From contig NZ_MSJP01000015.1 of NCBI RefSeq assembly GCF_014596525.1, positions 1-64,000 on the forward strand: 64,000 bases of DNA, read 5' to 3'. Of the stretch, positions 55,206 to 63,443 are shown one piece after another. The DNA comes from Streptomyces sp. CBMA291. Its GTDB lineage: Bacteria > Actinomycetota > Actinomycetes > Streptomycetales > Streptomycetaceae. The translations under genes and the position numbers were made by a program. The notes under the pieces were generated by a model. The model did not search any database. It was given only the letters and a program-made list of their open reading frames with translations, and had not been told where the DNA came from. The stretch's first letter is position 1, and each line of letters starts with the position of its first letter.

Positions 55206-56693
55206 TCACCCGGGTTTGGCGGCGCCGGGGGTGGTCACCGGGCGGCTGTGCCAGTCCGGGTGGCCGGGCATCGGCGGGGTCTTCGGGTCGTACAGCCAGC
55301 CGTGCAGGAAGCCCGTGAGGTCACGCCCGGCGACCTCGCCCGCCAGGGCGATGAAGTCGGCGGTGTCGGCGTCGCCGTCCCGGTGTTCCTCGACCCAGCG
55401 GCGTTCCAGGCGCCGGAAGGCCTGGTCGCCGATCTCCCGGCGGAGCGCGTAGAGGGCGAGGGCGCTGCCGTCGTAGACCACGGGCCGGAAGATGCCGATC
55501 TTGTCGTCGTCGGCGGGGGGCTTGGGCAGGGCGGGCGGGCCGCCGTCCGCCCGCCACTGGTCGGAGAAGCCGTAGGCGGCCTTCATCCGCTGTTCCAGGG
55601 ACTTGCCCGCCGTCTCCTCGGCGTACCGGGCCTCGTACCAGGTGGCGTGGCCCTCGTTGAGCCATACGTCGGACCAGACGCGCGGCGAGACGCTGTCGCC
55701 GAACCACTGGTGGGCCAGCTCGTGGACGAGGATCGAGTCGACGCGCCACTCCGGGTAGCCGGGGGTGGTGAAGAGGCGCCGCTCGAAGAGGGAGAGGGTC
55801 TGGGTCTCCAGCTCGAAGCCCGTGTCGGCGTCCGCGACGAGCAGCCCGTACGCCTCGAAGGGGTACGGGCCGACCTGCCGCTCCATCCACTTCAGGTGGC
55901 CGGGGGTCTTGCGCAGCCAGGGTTCGAGCAGCTCGCGGTCGGCGGTGCGGACCACGTCCCGGACGCGCAGACCGCCTGGTCCGGCGCGGTGGACGACGGT
56001 GGAGTCGCCGATGGAGATCTGGGCCAGTTCGGTGGCCATGGGGTGGACGACGCGGTAGGTCCAGGTGGTGGTGGCGCCGTGCCGGACACGGCCGGTGGCC
56101 AGGCCGTTGGCGACGACGGTGAGCGCGCTCGGGGCGGTGACCCGGAAGGTGAAGTAGGCCTTGTCCGAGGGGTGGTCGTTGGAGGGGAAGACGCGGTGGC
56201 CGGCGTCCGCCTGGTTGGCCATGGCGAGGCCGTCGCCGGTGCGGACCCAGCCGCCGGTGTCGGCGGGGCCCCTGGGGTCGCTGGTGTGGGTGACGGTGAT
56301 GTCGATCCGTTCGCCGCGCTCGATCGGTACGGCGGGGGTGACGACCAGGTCCTCGCCGGCGGTGACGTAGGCGGCGGGCAGGCCGTCGACGGTGACGCCG
56401 GAGACCGTGCCGTGGGTGAAGTCGAGGTTGATCCGTTCCAGGTCGGCGGTGGCGAGCGCGTCGATCCGGGTCACGGCGGCCAGCGGCTCGGTGTTGACGC
56501 CGGGGTAGGTGAAGTCGAGGTCGTAGGCGAGGACGTCGTAGCCGGGGTTCCCGAGGTAGGGGTAGAGGCGGTCCCCGATGCCGAGGGGTTGCGGGGGCGG
56601 CAGCGCGGCGGCCACGAGACCGGCCGACGCGGCGACCAGGACGGCGCAGCGGAGCCACCGGGTGCGGGGCAGGGGGGTGCGGGCGAGCGGCAT
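55206..56693 (-). CDS. Secreted M1-family metallopeptidase
   Basis: 495 aa. A signal peptide covers about 1-27. The gluzincin site is HELAHQWFG at residues 324-332, with the third zinc ligand Glu in WLNEGHATWYE. The conserved N-terminal aminopeptidase-fold strand YDLDFTY and the GGWVRTGDG region are present, though the GAMEN exopeptidase motif is not obvious, so exo- versus endopeptidase activity is open. It lacks the large C-terminal domain of aminopeptidase N. ATG start at 56693 with GGAAAGG eight bases upstream. Confidence 0.9.
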   Translation of the reverse strand: MPLARTPLPRTRWLRCAVLVAASAGLVAAALPPPQPLGIGDRLYPYLGNPGYDVLAYDLDFTYPGVNTEPLAAVTRIDALATADLERINLDFTHGTVSGVTVDGLPAAYVTAGEDLVVTPAVPIERGERIDITVTHTSDPRGPADTGGWVRTGDGLAMANQADAGHRVFPSNDHPSDKAYFTFRVTAPSALTVVANGLATGRVRHGATTTWTYRVVHPMATELAQISIGDSTVVHRAGPGGLRVRDVVRTADRELLEPWLRKTPGHLKWMERQVGPYPFEAYGLLVADADTGFELETQTLSLFERRLFTTPGYPEWRVDSILVHELAHQWFGDSVSPRVWSDVWLNEGHATWYEARYAEETAGKSLEQRMKAAYGFSDQWRADGGPPALPKPPADDDKIGIFRPVVYDGSALALYALRREIGDQAFRRLERRWVEEHRDGDADTADFIALAGEVAGRDLTGFLHGWLYDPKTPPMPGHPDWHSRPVTTPGAAKPG

Positions 56694-56883
56694 GGGCCAG
56701 GCCTTTCCGGAGGACTGGCCCTACGGCTACCAGGACGCTCCCCCTGCCCGGGGGCGACGCGCTCACCCACCACCCGAAGGGGGACACGCGAGGCCCGCGC
56801 GGGGCGGGGGCGGCTCGGTACGGGCCTGTCGGCCGGTCGTCCGGACCGGAGCCGGTCACGGACCGGGCGGCGAGCCGTGGCCG

Positions 56884-56930
56884 GGACCGGCACCCGGCCG
56901 GGGCGCCGTCCTGCGGCCGGGTGCCGGTCC
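56884..56930 (-). terminator. Terminator of rshA
   Basis: A 17-base perfect stem (56884-56900 with 56914-56930) and 13-base loop, 69 bases past the rshA stop codon. Between the two lies a tandem GGTCCGGATC/GGTCCGGTCC repeat (56944-57000). The rest of the 305-base spacer down to the M1 gene holds no gene. Confidence 0.8.
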
Positions 56931-56998
56931 GGCGTGGCCGGGGACCGGTCCGGTCCGGATCGGTCCGGATCGGTCCGGTCCGATCAGACTCGGTCCGG

Positions 56999-59521
56999 TC
57001 AGGCGCGGCGTGGTGCCGGTGGCGGGCGGTGGCGGGTGCGGCTCACGTCGTAGACCCCCGGTACGTCCTTCATGGCCCGCATGAGGGCGGAGAGCCGGGC
57101 CGCGTCGGGCAGGTGGAGGGTGTACGTGTGCCGGACCCGCTGCTCGCTGGGGGGTTCGACGGTCGCGGCGACGACGGCCGCTCCGGCGACGGCGATGGCC
57201 TCGGTGAGGTCGGCGAGGAGCCCGGGGCGGCCGAAGGACTCGGCGACCAGGGTGACCCTGCCGTGGGCGGTGTCGCCCCAGCGCACCGGGACGGGGTCGC
57301 GGCCGAGCCCGCGCATGGTGGTGACGGCGGCGCAGCCCGCGCGGTGGACGGAGACGGAGCCGCCGCTGACCCGGAAGCCGGTGATCTTGTCGGGGGGTAC
57401 GGGGGTGCAGCAGCCGGCCGGGCGGACGGCCGTGGCCTGTTCCCCTTCCAGGTCGGCGTGGAGGTCGGCGCCGGAGCGGCGGGCGGCGAAGGTCCCCGCC
57501 GGGGGGCGGTGGCCGGGGACGGCGGCGGGCGGCGGGGTGCTCTCGGGGTGGTCCCTGAGCCAGCCGGTGATCGCGATCCGGGCGGCGGGGGTGCGGGCGT
57601 GGTCGAGCCATTCGGGCGAGGGTCCGGACACGGCGTCCTGGGCGAGGATCAGCTGGACGGTGTCCCCGTCGCCGAGGACGGTGCACAGGGGGGCGAGGCG
57701 GCCGTTGACCCGGGCGCCGAGGCAGGCGTGGGCCGTCTCGCCGTGCTGGGCGTAGGCGGCGTCGATGCAGCTGGCCCCGGCGGGCAGGCTGAGGGTGCCG
57801 GGGGCGCCGCCGTCGGCGCGGAAGACGGTGATCTCGTCGTCCTCGGCGAGGTCGGCGCGGAGCGAGGTCCAGAAGGTGTCCGGGTCGGGGGCCGACTGCT
57901 GCCAGGCGAGGAGGCGGGAGAGCCAGCCGGGGAGGGTGGGGTCGACGCGCTCGCCGTCCTCGGCGAGCCGGGCGGTCCGGTCCCGGGCGGTACGGTCCCG
58001 GCCGGGCCGGTCCTGGGCAGTACGGTCCCGGCCGGGCCGGGCGTCCTGGTCCTGGGGAGCGCGGGCGGCCGGGTCCCGGGGCGAGCGGGAGCCCTTGCCG
58101 CGACCGTCGCGACCGTCACGGGCGGCGGGGCGGCGACCGTCGGAGGCGGCCGGGCGTGGGCCGTCAGGGGCGGCCGAGCCATCGCCGGGGCGGGCATCGG
58201 GGTCCCGCCCGTCGTGTACGTCCGGCTCCCGCCCCTCACGGGCGGCAGGGCCGTGGCCGGGTCCGGCGGCCGGGTCCGGCGCGGTCCTGGCGGCCTGGTT
58301 CCGGGGCGGCGCGGGGGTCTCGGGGCCCGCTTGTCCCCCGGCGTCCCGGCCCGGGTAGGGGTTGCCGAGGGCGATCACGCCCGCCTCGGCGACGCGGTGC
58401 ATCCGGTGGGTGCGGATGAGGACTTCCGCCACCGCGCCGTCGGGAGCGGCGATCGCGGTGTGCAGGGACTGGTACAGGTTGAACTTGGGGACCGCGATGA
58501 AGTCCTTGAACTCCGAGATCACCGGGGTGAAGCAGGTGTGCAGTTCGCCGAGCACCCCGTAGCAGTCGGCGTCCTCCGCCACCAGGACGAGGAGCCGTCC
58601 GAAGTCGCAGCCGCGCAGTTCGCCGCGCTTGAGGCGGACCCGGTGCACGGAGACGAAGTGCCGGGGCCGGACGTGGACTTCGGCGCCGATCCCGGAATCG
58701 CGGAGCACCGCCGTCACCTGTTCGGCGACGGCGCCGAGCGCCTCGTCCGCGCCGGGGGCGCCCGCGACGAGCGCGCGGGTGGTCTCGTACTCCTCGGGGT
58801 GGAGGATGGCGAAGACCAGGTCCTCCAGCTCCGTCTTGAGGGCCTGGACGCCGAGCCGTTCGGCCAGCGGGATGAGGACGTCCCGGGTGACCTTGGCGAT
58901 CCTGACCTGTTTCTCGGGCCGCATCACGCCGAGGGTGCGCATGTTGTGGAGCCGGTCGGCGAGTTTGATCGACATGACCCGGACGTCGTCGCCGGTGGCG
59001 AGGAGCATCTTGCGGAAGGTCTCGGGTTCGGCCGCGGCGCCGTAGTCGATCTTCTCCACCTTGGTGACGCCGTCGACGAGGCGGGCGACCTCCTCGCCGA
59101 ACTCCCGGCGCACTTGATCGAGCGTCACCTCGGTGTCCTCGACGGTGTCGTGGAGGAGGGAGGCCGTCAGGGTGGTGGTCTCCGCGCCCAGCTCGGCGAG
59201 GATCAGGGTGACGGCGAGCGGATGGGTGATGTACGGCTCGCCGCTCTTGCGGAACTGGCCCCGGTGCGAGGACTCGGCGAGCACGTACGCCCGGCGCAGC
59301 ACCGACAGATCGGCCTCGGGGTGGTGGGCGCGGTGGGCTTCGGCGACATGGCCGATGGCGTCCGGCAGCCGGTCGCGGGGGGCGGGGCCCGCGGTGGCGC
59401 CGAGCAGGGCGGCGCGGCCCAGCCTGCGCAGATCGATCCGGGGGCGCCCTCGTCTGCGGGCGGGCACCTCGGGGACGGCGGGCTCCGCCGTGCTCGCGGG
59501 GTGGGCGGCCTCTGCGCTCAT
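56999..59521 (-). CDS. rshA: RelA/SpoT homologue RshA, (p)ppGpp hydrolase/synthetase family
   Basis: 840 aa. The HD hydrolase domain is intact: GEPYITHPLAV with His100, SLLHDTVEDT with His124-Asp125, and KLADRLHNMRTL. The synthetase domain keeps FKDFIAVPKFNLYQSLHT and AEVLIRT, but its basic ATP-contact segment reads RPRHFVSVHRVRLKRG, missing the lysines seen in active enzymes. TGS (about 545-610) and C-terminal ACT domains follow. A Gly/Asp/Arg-rich insert of some 125 residues (about 395-520) separates synthetase and TGS. ATG at 59521 with GGAGG six bases upstream. S. coelicolor rshA is the orthologue. It probably leans toward hydrolysis. Confidence 0.93.
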   Translation of the reverse strand: MSAEAAHPASTAEPAVPEVPARRRGRPRIDLRRLGRAALLGATAGPAPRDRLPDAIGHVAEAHRAHHPEADLSVLRRAYVLAESSHRGQFRKSGEPYITHPLAVTLILAELGAETTTLTASLLHDTVEDTEVTLDQVRREFGEEVARLVDGVTKVEKIDYGAAAEPETFRKMLLATGDDVRVMSIKLADRLHNMRTLGVMRPEKQVRIAKVTRDVLIPLAERLGVQALKTELEDLVFAILHPEEYETTRALVAGAPGADEALGAVAEQVTAVLRDSGIGAEVHVRPRHFVSVHRVRLKRGELRGCDFGRLLVLVAEDADCYGVLGELHTCFTPVISEFKDFIAVPKFNLYQSLHTAIAAPDGAVAEVLIRTHRMHRVAEAGVIALGNPYPGRDAGGQAGPETPAPPRNQAARTAPDPAAGPGHGPAAREGREPDVHDGRDPDARPGDGSAAPDGPRPAASDGRRPAARDGRDGRGKGSRSPRDPAARAPQDQDARPGRDRTAQDRPGRDRTARDRTARLAEDGERVDPTLPGWLSRLLAWQQSAPDPDTFWTSLRADLAEDDEITVFRADGGAPGTLSLPAGASCIDAAYAQHGETAHACLGARVNGRLAPLCTVLGDGDTVQLILAQDAVSGPSPEWLDHARTPAARIAITGWLRDHPESTPPPAAVPGHRPPAGTFAARRSGADLHADLEGEQATAVRPAGCCTPVPPDKITGFRVSGGSVSVHRAGCAAVTTMRGLGRDPVPVRWGDTAHGRVTLVAESFGRPGLLADLTEAIAVAGAAVVAATVEPPSEQRVRHTYTLHLPDAARLSALMRAMKDVPGVYDVSRTRHRPPPAPRRA

Positions 59522-59710
59522 GGGGCACCTCCGGCAGCGTCGACCGGCGGGGGGCGGGCCAGGCGTGCCCGGGGGGCCGGTGCTTGATGTTACCGACCCC
59601 ACCACGTGGCGCAGTCACGCTCTCGCTCAGCGTGAACCGGATCACCCATTCGAGCGACAAATCAGTCGTTGACGGTTTCGATTCCGTCGTCTCTCCGTTA
59701 CGGACGGTCC

Positions 59711-59733
59711 GCGCCGTCCCGTGGGGACGGCGC
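59711..59733 (-). terminator. Short hairpin downstream of dapF
   Basis: GCGCCGTCCC-GTG-GGGACGGCGC, four bases after the dapF stop codon on the minus strand. Confidence 0.7.
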
Positions 59734-59736
59734 CGC

Positions 59737-60606
59737 TCAGCCCAGCCACTCCGGGTCGACGGTGCCCTCGGCGACGATCACGGCGGGGCCGGTCATGTCG
59801 ATCCGGCCGTCGGGGTGCTCGGTGATGACCAGGGTCCCGCCGAGCACGTCCACGGTGTACGTCACGGGGTTCCCGGTCTCGGCGGGGTCGGCGCCGTCCC
59901 TGCGGGCGGTGGCGACGGCGACGGCGCAGGCGCCGGTGCCGCAGGAGCGGGTCTCGGCGGCGCCGCGCTCGTGGACCCGCATGGCGACGTGGCGGGGGCC
60001 CCGGTCGACGACGAACTCGATGTTCACGCCCTCGGGGTAGACCCCGGCCGGCTCGTAGTGGGGCTCGGTGTGGAGGGTGCCCGCGTGGGCGAGGTCCTCG
60101 ACGAAGGCGACCGCGTGCGGGTTGCCCATGTTGACGTTCCGGGCGGGCCAGCCCCGGCCGTCGACGCTGACGGTGACCCCGGCGTCGGGGAGGACCGCGC
60201 GGCCCATGGCGACGGTGACGGAGCCGTCCTCGGCGAGCCGGACGCGCTTGACCCCGCCCCGGGTGGCGACGGCGACCTCTCCGGTCGTGACGTGACCGGC
60301 GTGCTCCAGGTAGCGGGCGAAGACCCGGACGCCGTTCCCGCACATCTCGGCGACGGACCCGTCGGCGTTGCGGTAGTCCATGAACCACTCGGCCTCGTCG
60401 GCGAGGTGCCGCGCCTCGGGGTGGGCGGCGCTGCGCACGACGTGCAGGAGTCCGTCGCCGCCGATTCCGGCCCGGCGGTCGCAGAGCCGGGCGACGACGG
60501 CGGGCGGCAGGTCGACGGCGTTCTCCGCGTCGGGGACGATCACGAAGTCGTTCTCGGTGCCGTGGCCCTTGAGGAACGGGAGCGGCGGGATCTGCGCGTT
60601 GGTCAC
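59737..60606 (-). CDS. dapF: Diaminopimelate epimerase
   Basis: 289 aa. It interconverts LL- and meso-diaminopimelate for lysine and peptidoglycan synthesis. Both catalytic cysteines are visible, in AEMCGNGVRVFARYL (first half) and SCGTGACAVAV (second half). The N-terminal KGHGTENDFVIVPD motif is typical. GTG start at 60606 has no clear ribosome binding site, so the message may be leaderless or nearly so. Streptomycetes use LL-DAP in their wall but need the meso form for lysine. It lies between rshA and a small membrane protein gene on the same strand. Confidence 0.96.
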   Translation of the reverse strand: MTNAQIPPLPFLKGHGTENDFVIVPDAENAVDLPPAVVARLCDRRAGIGGDGLLHVVRSAAHPEARHLADEAEWFMDYRNADGSVAEMCGNGVRVFARYLEHAGHVTTGEVAVATRGGVKRVRLAEDGSVTVAMGRAVLPDAGVTVSVDGRGWPARNVNMGNPHAVAFVEDLAHAGTLHTEPHYEPAGVYPEGVNIEFVVDRGPRHVAMRVHERGAAETRSCGTGACAVAVATARRDGADPAETGNPVTYTVDVLGGTLVITEHPDGRIDMTGPAVIVAEGTVDPEWLG

Positions 60607-60851
60607 GCGATCAACTGTACGGGGTGCTCCCGGCCGGGCGCCGGGCCGTCCACGGTCCGGGCGGGACCGTTCCCCGGGGACTTCGCGGGACCGTTCCCCG
60701 GGGACTTCCGGGGCTTTCCTGAGGCTTCCGGGACCCTCGGGGGGCTTCCCGTACCTTCCCGCCCGTCCAGGACTTTCGCGCGGCGGACGGCGGTACTTCC
60801 GTGCGGCGGACGGCGGTGTGTCCAGGCGCGGGCGGCGGGCGGCGGTACGCG

Positions 60852-61370
60852 TCAGCGCAGTCGGGCCACGCGCCACACCGCGAGGGCCACCAGGACGGTG
60901 ATCGTCACCGCGTACAGGAAGAGCACCCGCCAGTTCGGGCGCTCGCCGGAGCCGCGTCTCGGGAGGCCCGGCCAGGTGTAGCCGACCTTGCGGGCGGCCA
61001 TCACACCCCAGCCCGCCGCACAGGAACTGATGAGCAGTCCGAGCATGGCGACGACCGCGCCGCCGTCCCCCGAGCCGAAGGCGAGCGGGAAGGCGAACAT
61101 CAGCGAACCGAGGGCGGCGAGGCCCACGATGGGGGCGAGCTGCCAGATCCGCAGCCTGCGCTGGGGCCGCAGTTCGACCTCGACCTCGTCGGCGTCCACC
61201 TCGACGGCGGTGCCGAGCACGTCGTCGGGGCCGTCCGGGCTCAGGCCCGGGGCGTCGGCCGCGAGGCCGGACGTCGGCCCCTGGGCGTCGGTCCGGGCGC
61301 CGGGGACGCCCTCCGTCGGGTCGCCCACGGCCGCTCCGTGCTGTTCTCTGTCGCGAGGGCCGGCCTCCAT
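60852..61370 (-). CDS. Small integral membrane protein, unknown function
   Basis: 172 aa from the ATG at 61370; a GTG two codons upstream, closer to the GGGAGG site, is also plausible. An acidic disordered N-terminus (about 1-65) precedes three hydrophobic helices: IWQLAPIVGLAALGSLMFAF, VVAMLGLLISSCAAGWGVMA and FLYAVTITVLVALAVW. It sits between miaA and dapF in the conserved actinobacterial block. I do not recognise a characterised family. Confidence 0.78.
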   Translation of the reverse strand: MEAGPRDREQHGAAVGDPTEGVPGARTDAQGPTSGLAADAPGLSPDGPDDVLGTAVEVDADEVEVELRPQRRLRIWQLAPIVGLAALGSLMFAFPLAFGSGDGGAVVAMLGLLISSCAAGWGVMAARKVGYTWPGLPRRGSGERPNWRVLFLYAVTITVLVALAVWRVARLR

Positions 61371-61478
61371 CGCCACGCGCCCTCCCCACTCGGACTTCAC
61401 TCGGTCGATCGTCGCTCGATGATGGCACGCTCGGGACCGCCGAAATGCCGGGCAGGGCGTCCCGATGCCATCACGTGA

Positions 61479-62417
61479 TCAGGCTGTAACCGCTCGTTCG
61501 ACCAACGACAGCGCCTCTCCCGGGAGTTCCCTCCGGTGGTCGGCCGCTCCACTGAGCCAGTGCACGCGCGGATCGCGCCGGAACCAGGAGTCCTGGCGGC
61601 GGGCGAAGCGCTTGGTGGCGCGTACGGTCTCGGCGCGGGCCTCCTCCTCGGTGCACTCCCCCGCGAGCGCCGTCAGCACCTGCTGGTAGCCGAGGGCGCG
61701 GGAGGCCGTGCGGCCCTCGCGCAGACCGCGCGCCTCCAGGGCCCGGACCTCGTCGACGAGGCCCGCCTCCCACATCCGGTCGACCCGGGTGGCGATCCGC
61801 TCGTCCAGTTCGGGGCGGGCCACGTCGACGCCGATCTGCACGGTGTCGTAGACGGAGTCGGGTCCCGGCAGGTTCGCGGTGAAGGGCTTCCCGGTGATCT
61901 CGATCACCTCAAGGGCGCGGACGATCCGGCGTCCGTTGCCGGGCAGGATCGCGCGGGCCGCCCCGGGGTCGGCCTCGGCCAGCCGGGCGTGCAGGACGCC
62001 GGAGCCGCGCTCCTCCAGTTCGGCTTCCAGACGGGCCCGGACGGCCGGGTCGGTGCCGGGGAACTCCAGGGCGTCGACGGCCCCGCGTACGTACAGACCG
62101 GAGCCGCCGACCAGGACGGGGGTGCGCCCGGCGGCGAGCAGCCGGTCGATCTCGGCGCGGGCGATGCGCTGGTACTCGGCGACGCTGGCGGCCTCGGTGA
62201 CGTCCCAGATGTCGAGGAGGTGGTGGGGGACGCCGCCGCGCTCCTCAAGCGTCAGCTTGGCGGTGCCGATGTCCATCCCCCGGTAGAGCTGCATCGAGTC
62301 GGCGTTGACGACCTCCCCGCCGAGCTGCTGAGCGAGGAAGACACCCAGATCGGACTTTCCGGCCGCCGTGGGGCCGACGACGGCGATGACCCGCGGGGCG
62401 GGAGCTGCACTTCTCAC
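61479..62417 (-). CDS. miaA: tRNA dimethylallyltransferase
   Basis: 312 aa. It transfers the dimethylallyl group to N6 of A37 in tRNAs reading UNN codons. The P-loop is VVGPTAAGKSDLG, followed by NADSMQLYRGMDIGTAK, PHHLLDIWDV and the C-terminal RRQDSWFRRDPR. Start is a GTG at 62417 with GGGAGG rather far upstream (18 bases). In Streptomyces this modification affects translation of rare UUA codons controlled through bldA, so it can influence development. That link is known biology, not visible here. Confidence 0.96.
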   Translation of the reverse strand: MRSAAPAPRVIAVVGPTAAGKSDLGVFLAQQLGGEVVNADSMQLYRGMDIGTAKLTLEERGGVPHHLLDIWDVTEAASVAEYQRIARAEIDRLLAAGRTPVLVGGSGLYVRGAVDALEFPGTDPAVRARLEAELEERGSGVLHARLAEADPGAARAILPGNGRRIVRALEVIEITGKPFTANLPGPDSVYDTVQIGVDVARPELDERIATRVDRMWEAGLVDEVRALEARGLREGRTASRALGYQQVLTALAGECTEEEARAETVRATKRFARRQDSWFRRDPRVHWLSGAADHRRELPGEALSLVERAVTA

Positions 62418-62556
62418 CGCCCCAGTCTCGCAAACCTCCCGGGCTGTCCCCGAACGAGCTACGTGACGGACCTGTTCCGGGGCCCGTTGCGCGGGGCGGG
62501 GTTCCGGACCCGTTGATCACGGAACCCGTCCCGTCCGAGTACGCTATGGAGTGAGT

Positions 62557-62808
62557 ATGGGCGTTTTTTCTGCGTTTCGCCGCAAGACGAGCAAGGTGAC
62601 CGAGGCCGTTCCGGAGCAGGTCGCCGCCGTCCCGGCGGCCGAGGAGGAGGCGCGGGGAGGGGCCGGGGCTCCGGCCGGTTCCGGGAACGGAGCGGACGGT
62701 GTCGGCGAGGCGGGGAACTCCCCGGTGGCCGCGACCGTCGACATCCCCAGGCAGCAGTCGGTGGCGTCCGCCGCCGACAGCGCGACCGGCGACGACGCCG
62801 GCGCGTAG
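62557..62808 (+). CDS. Small acidic conserved Streptomyces protein
   Basis: 83 aa. ATG at 62557 has GGAG five bases upstream and is preferred over a GTG two codons earlier. The N-terminus MGVFSAFRRK is basic and amphipathic; the rest is Ala/Glu/Gly-rich and disordered, ending DIPRQQSVASAADSATG. I know of similar short proteins in other streptomycetes but no function. It is divergent from miaA and 52 bases upstream of another small gene in the same direction, so they may form an operon. Confidence 0.7.
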   Translation: MGVFSAFRRKTSKVTEAVPEQVAAVPAAEEEARGGAGAPAGSGNGADGVGEAGNSPVAATVDIPRQQSVASAADSATGDDAGA

Positions 62809-62860
62809 ACGGCACACGGATGGACGGGCCCCCGGCGGGGTCCGCGGAGGGAAGGTTCCC

Positions 62861-63115
62861 ATGAGTCTCCTGGACTCGCTGAAGGACAAGATCGGTCCGG
62901 CGAAGGACAAGGTCACCGAGCTCGCGCAGCAGCACGGGGACAAGATCGACCAGGGTCTCGACAAGGCCGCGCAGCTGGTCGACGAGAAGACCAAGGGCAA
63001 GTACAGCGACCAGATCCACACCGGCGCCGACAAGGCCAAGGAGGCGCTGGACCGGATCGGTCACAAGGACGACGGCGCGGGTGACGGCGGTACGACGCCG
63101 CCGTCGGCCGCCTGA
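62861..63115 (+). CDS. MT0933/Rv0909-like antitoxin-family protein
   Basis: 84 aa. SLLDSLKDKIGPAKDKVTEL followed by repeating Lys/Asp/Ala helices (DKIDQGLDKAAQLVDEKTKG) matches the family of short charged helical proteins named after the mycobacterial antitoxin MT0933 (Rv0909). No SRPBCC-type toxin is adjacent, so it is not evidence of a functional toxin-antitoxin pair. In streptomycetes such proteins are numerous. ATG start at 62861 with GAAGG upstream. Confidence 0.78.
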   Translation: MSLLDSLKDKIGPAKDKVTELAQQHGDKIDQGLDKAAQLVDEKTKGKYSDQIHTGADKAKEALDRIGHKDDGAGDGGTTPPSAA

Positions 63116-63145
63116 CGTCAGGGACGTCGGCGACACGCCCTCCAC

Positions 63146-63190
63146 ACGGCGGACGGCCGCGGAGCCTCACGCTCCGCGGCCGTCCGCCGT
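63146..63190. terminator. Strong hairpin after the small-gene pair
   Basis: A 20-base perfect stem (63146-63165 with 63171-63190) and five-base loop between convergent genes. The remainder of the spacer to 63443 carries direct repeats (CTCCCGTCTCAGGAA and AAGCCTCCCGGGTCGGG, each twice) and no gene. Confidence 0.85.
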
Positions 63191-63443
63191 CGCGTTGGGG
63201 TCCTCGCACCGGGGAAGGCCCTCGCACCGAGGAGCGTCCTCGTGTCGGGGAGCGTCGTCTCGGCGGAGATCGTCGTCACGGCGGAGTTCATCGGAGGACG
63301 TCGCCGCGTCGGGGAGGCTCCCGCGCCAAGGACAGCTCCCGTCTCAGGAAGCTCCCCCCCTCAGGAAAACTCCCGTCTCAGGAAAGCCTCCCGGGTCGGG
63401 AAAGCCTCCCGGGTCGGGGTACGTCCGGCGCTCCCCCGTCCGC

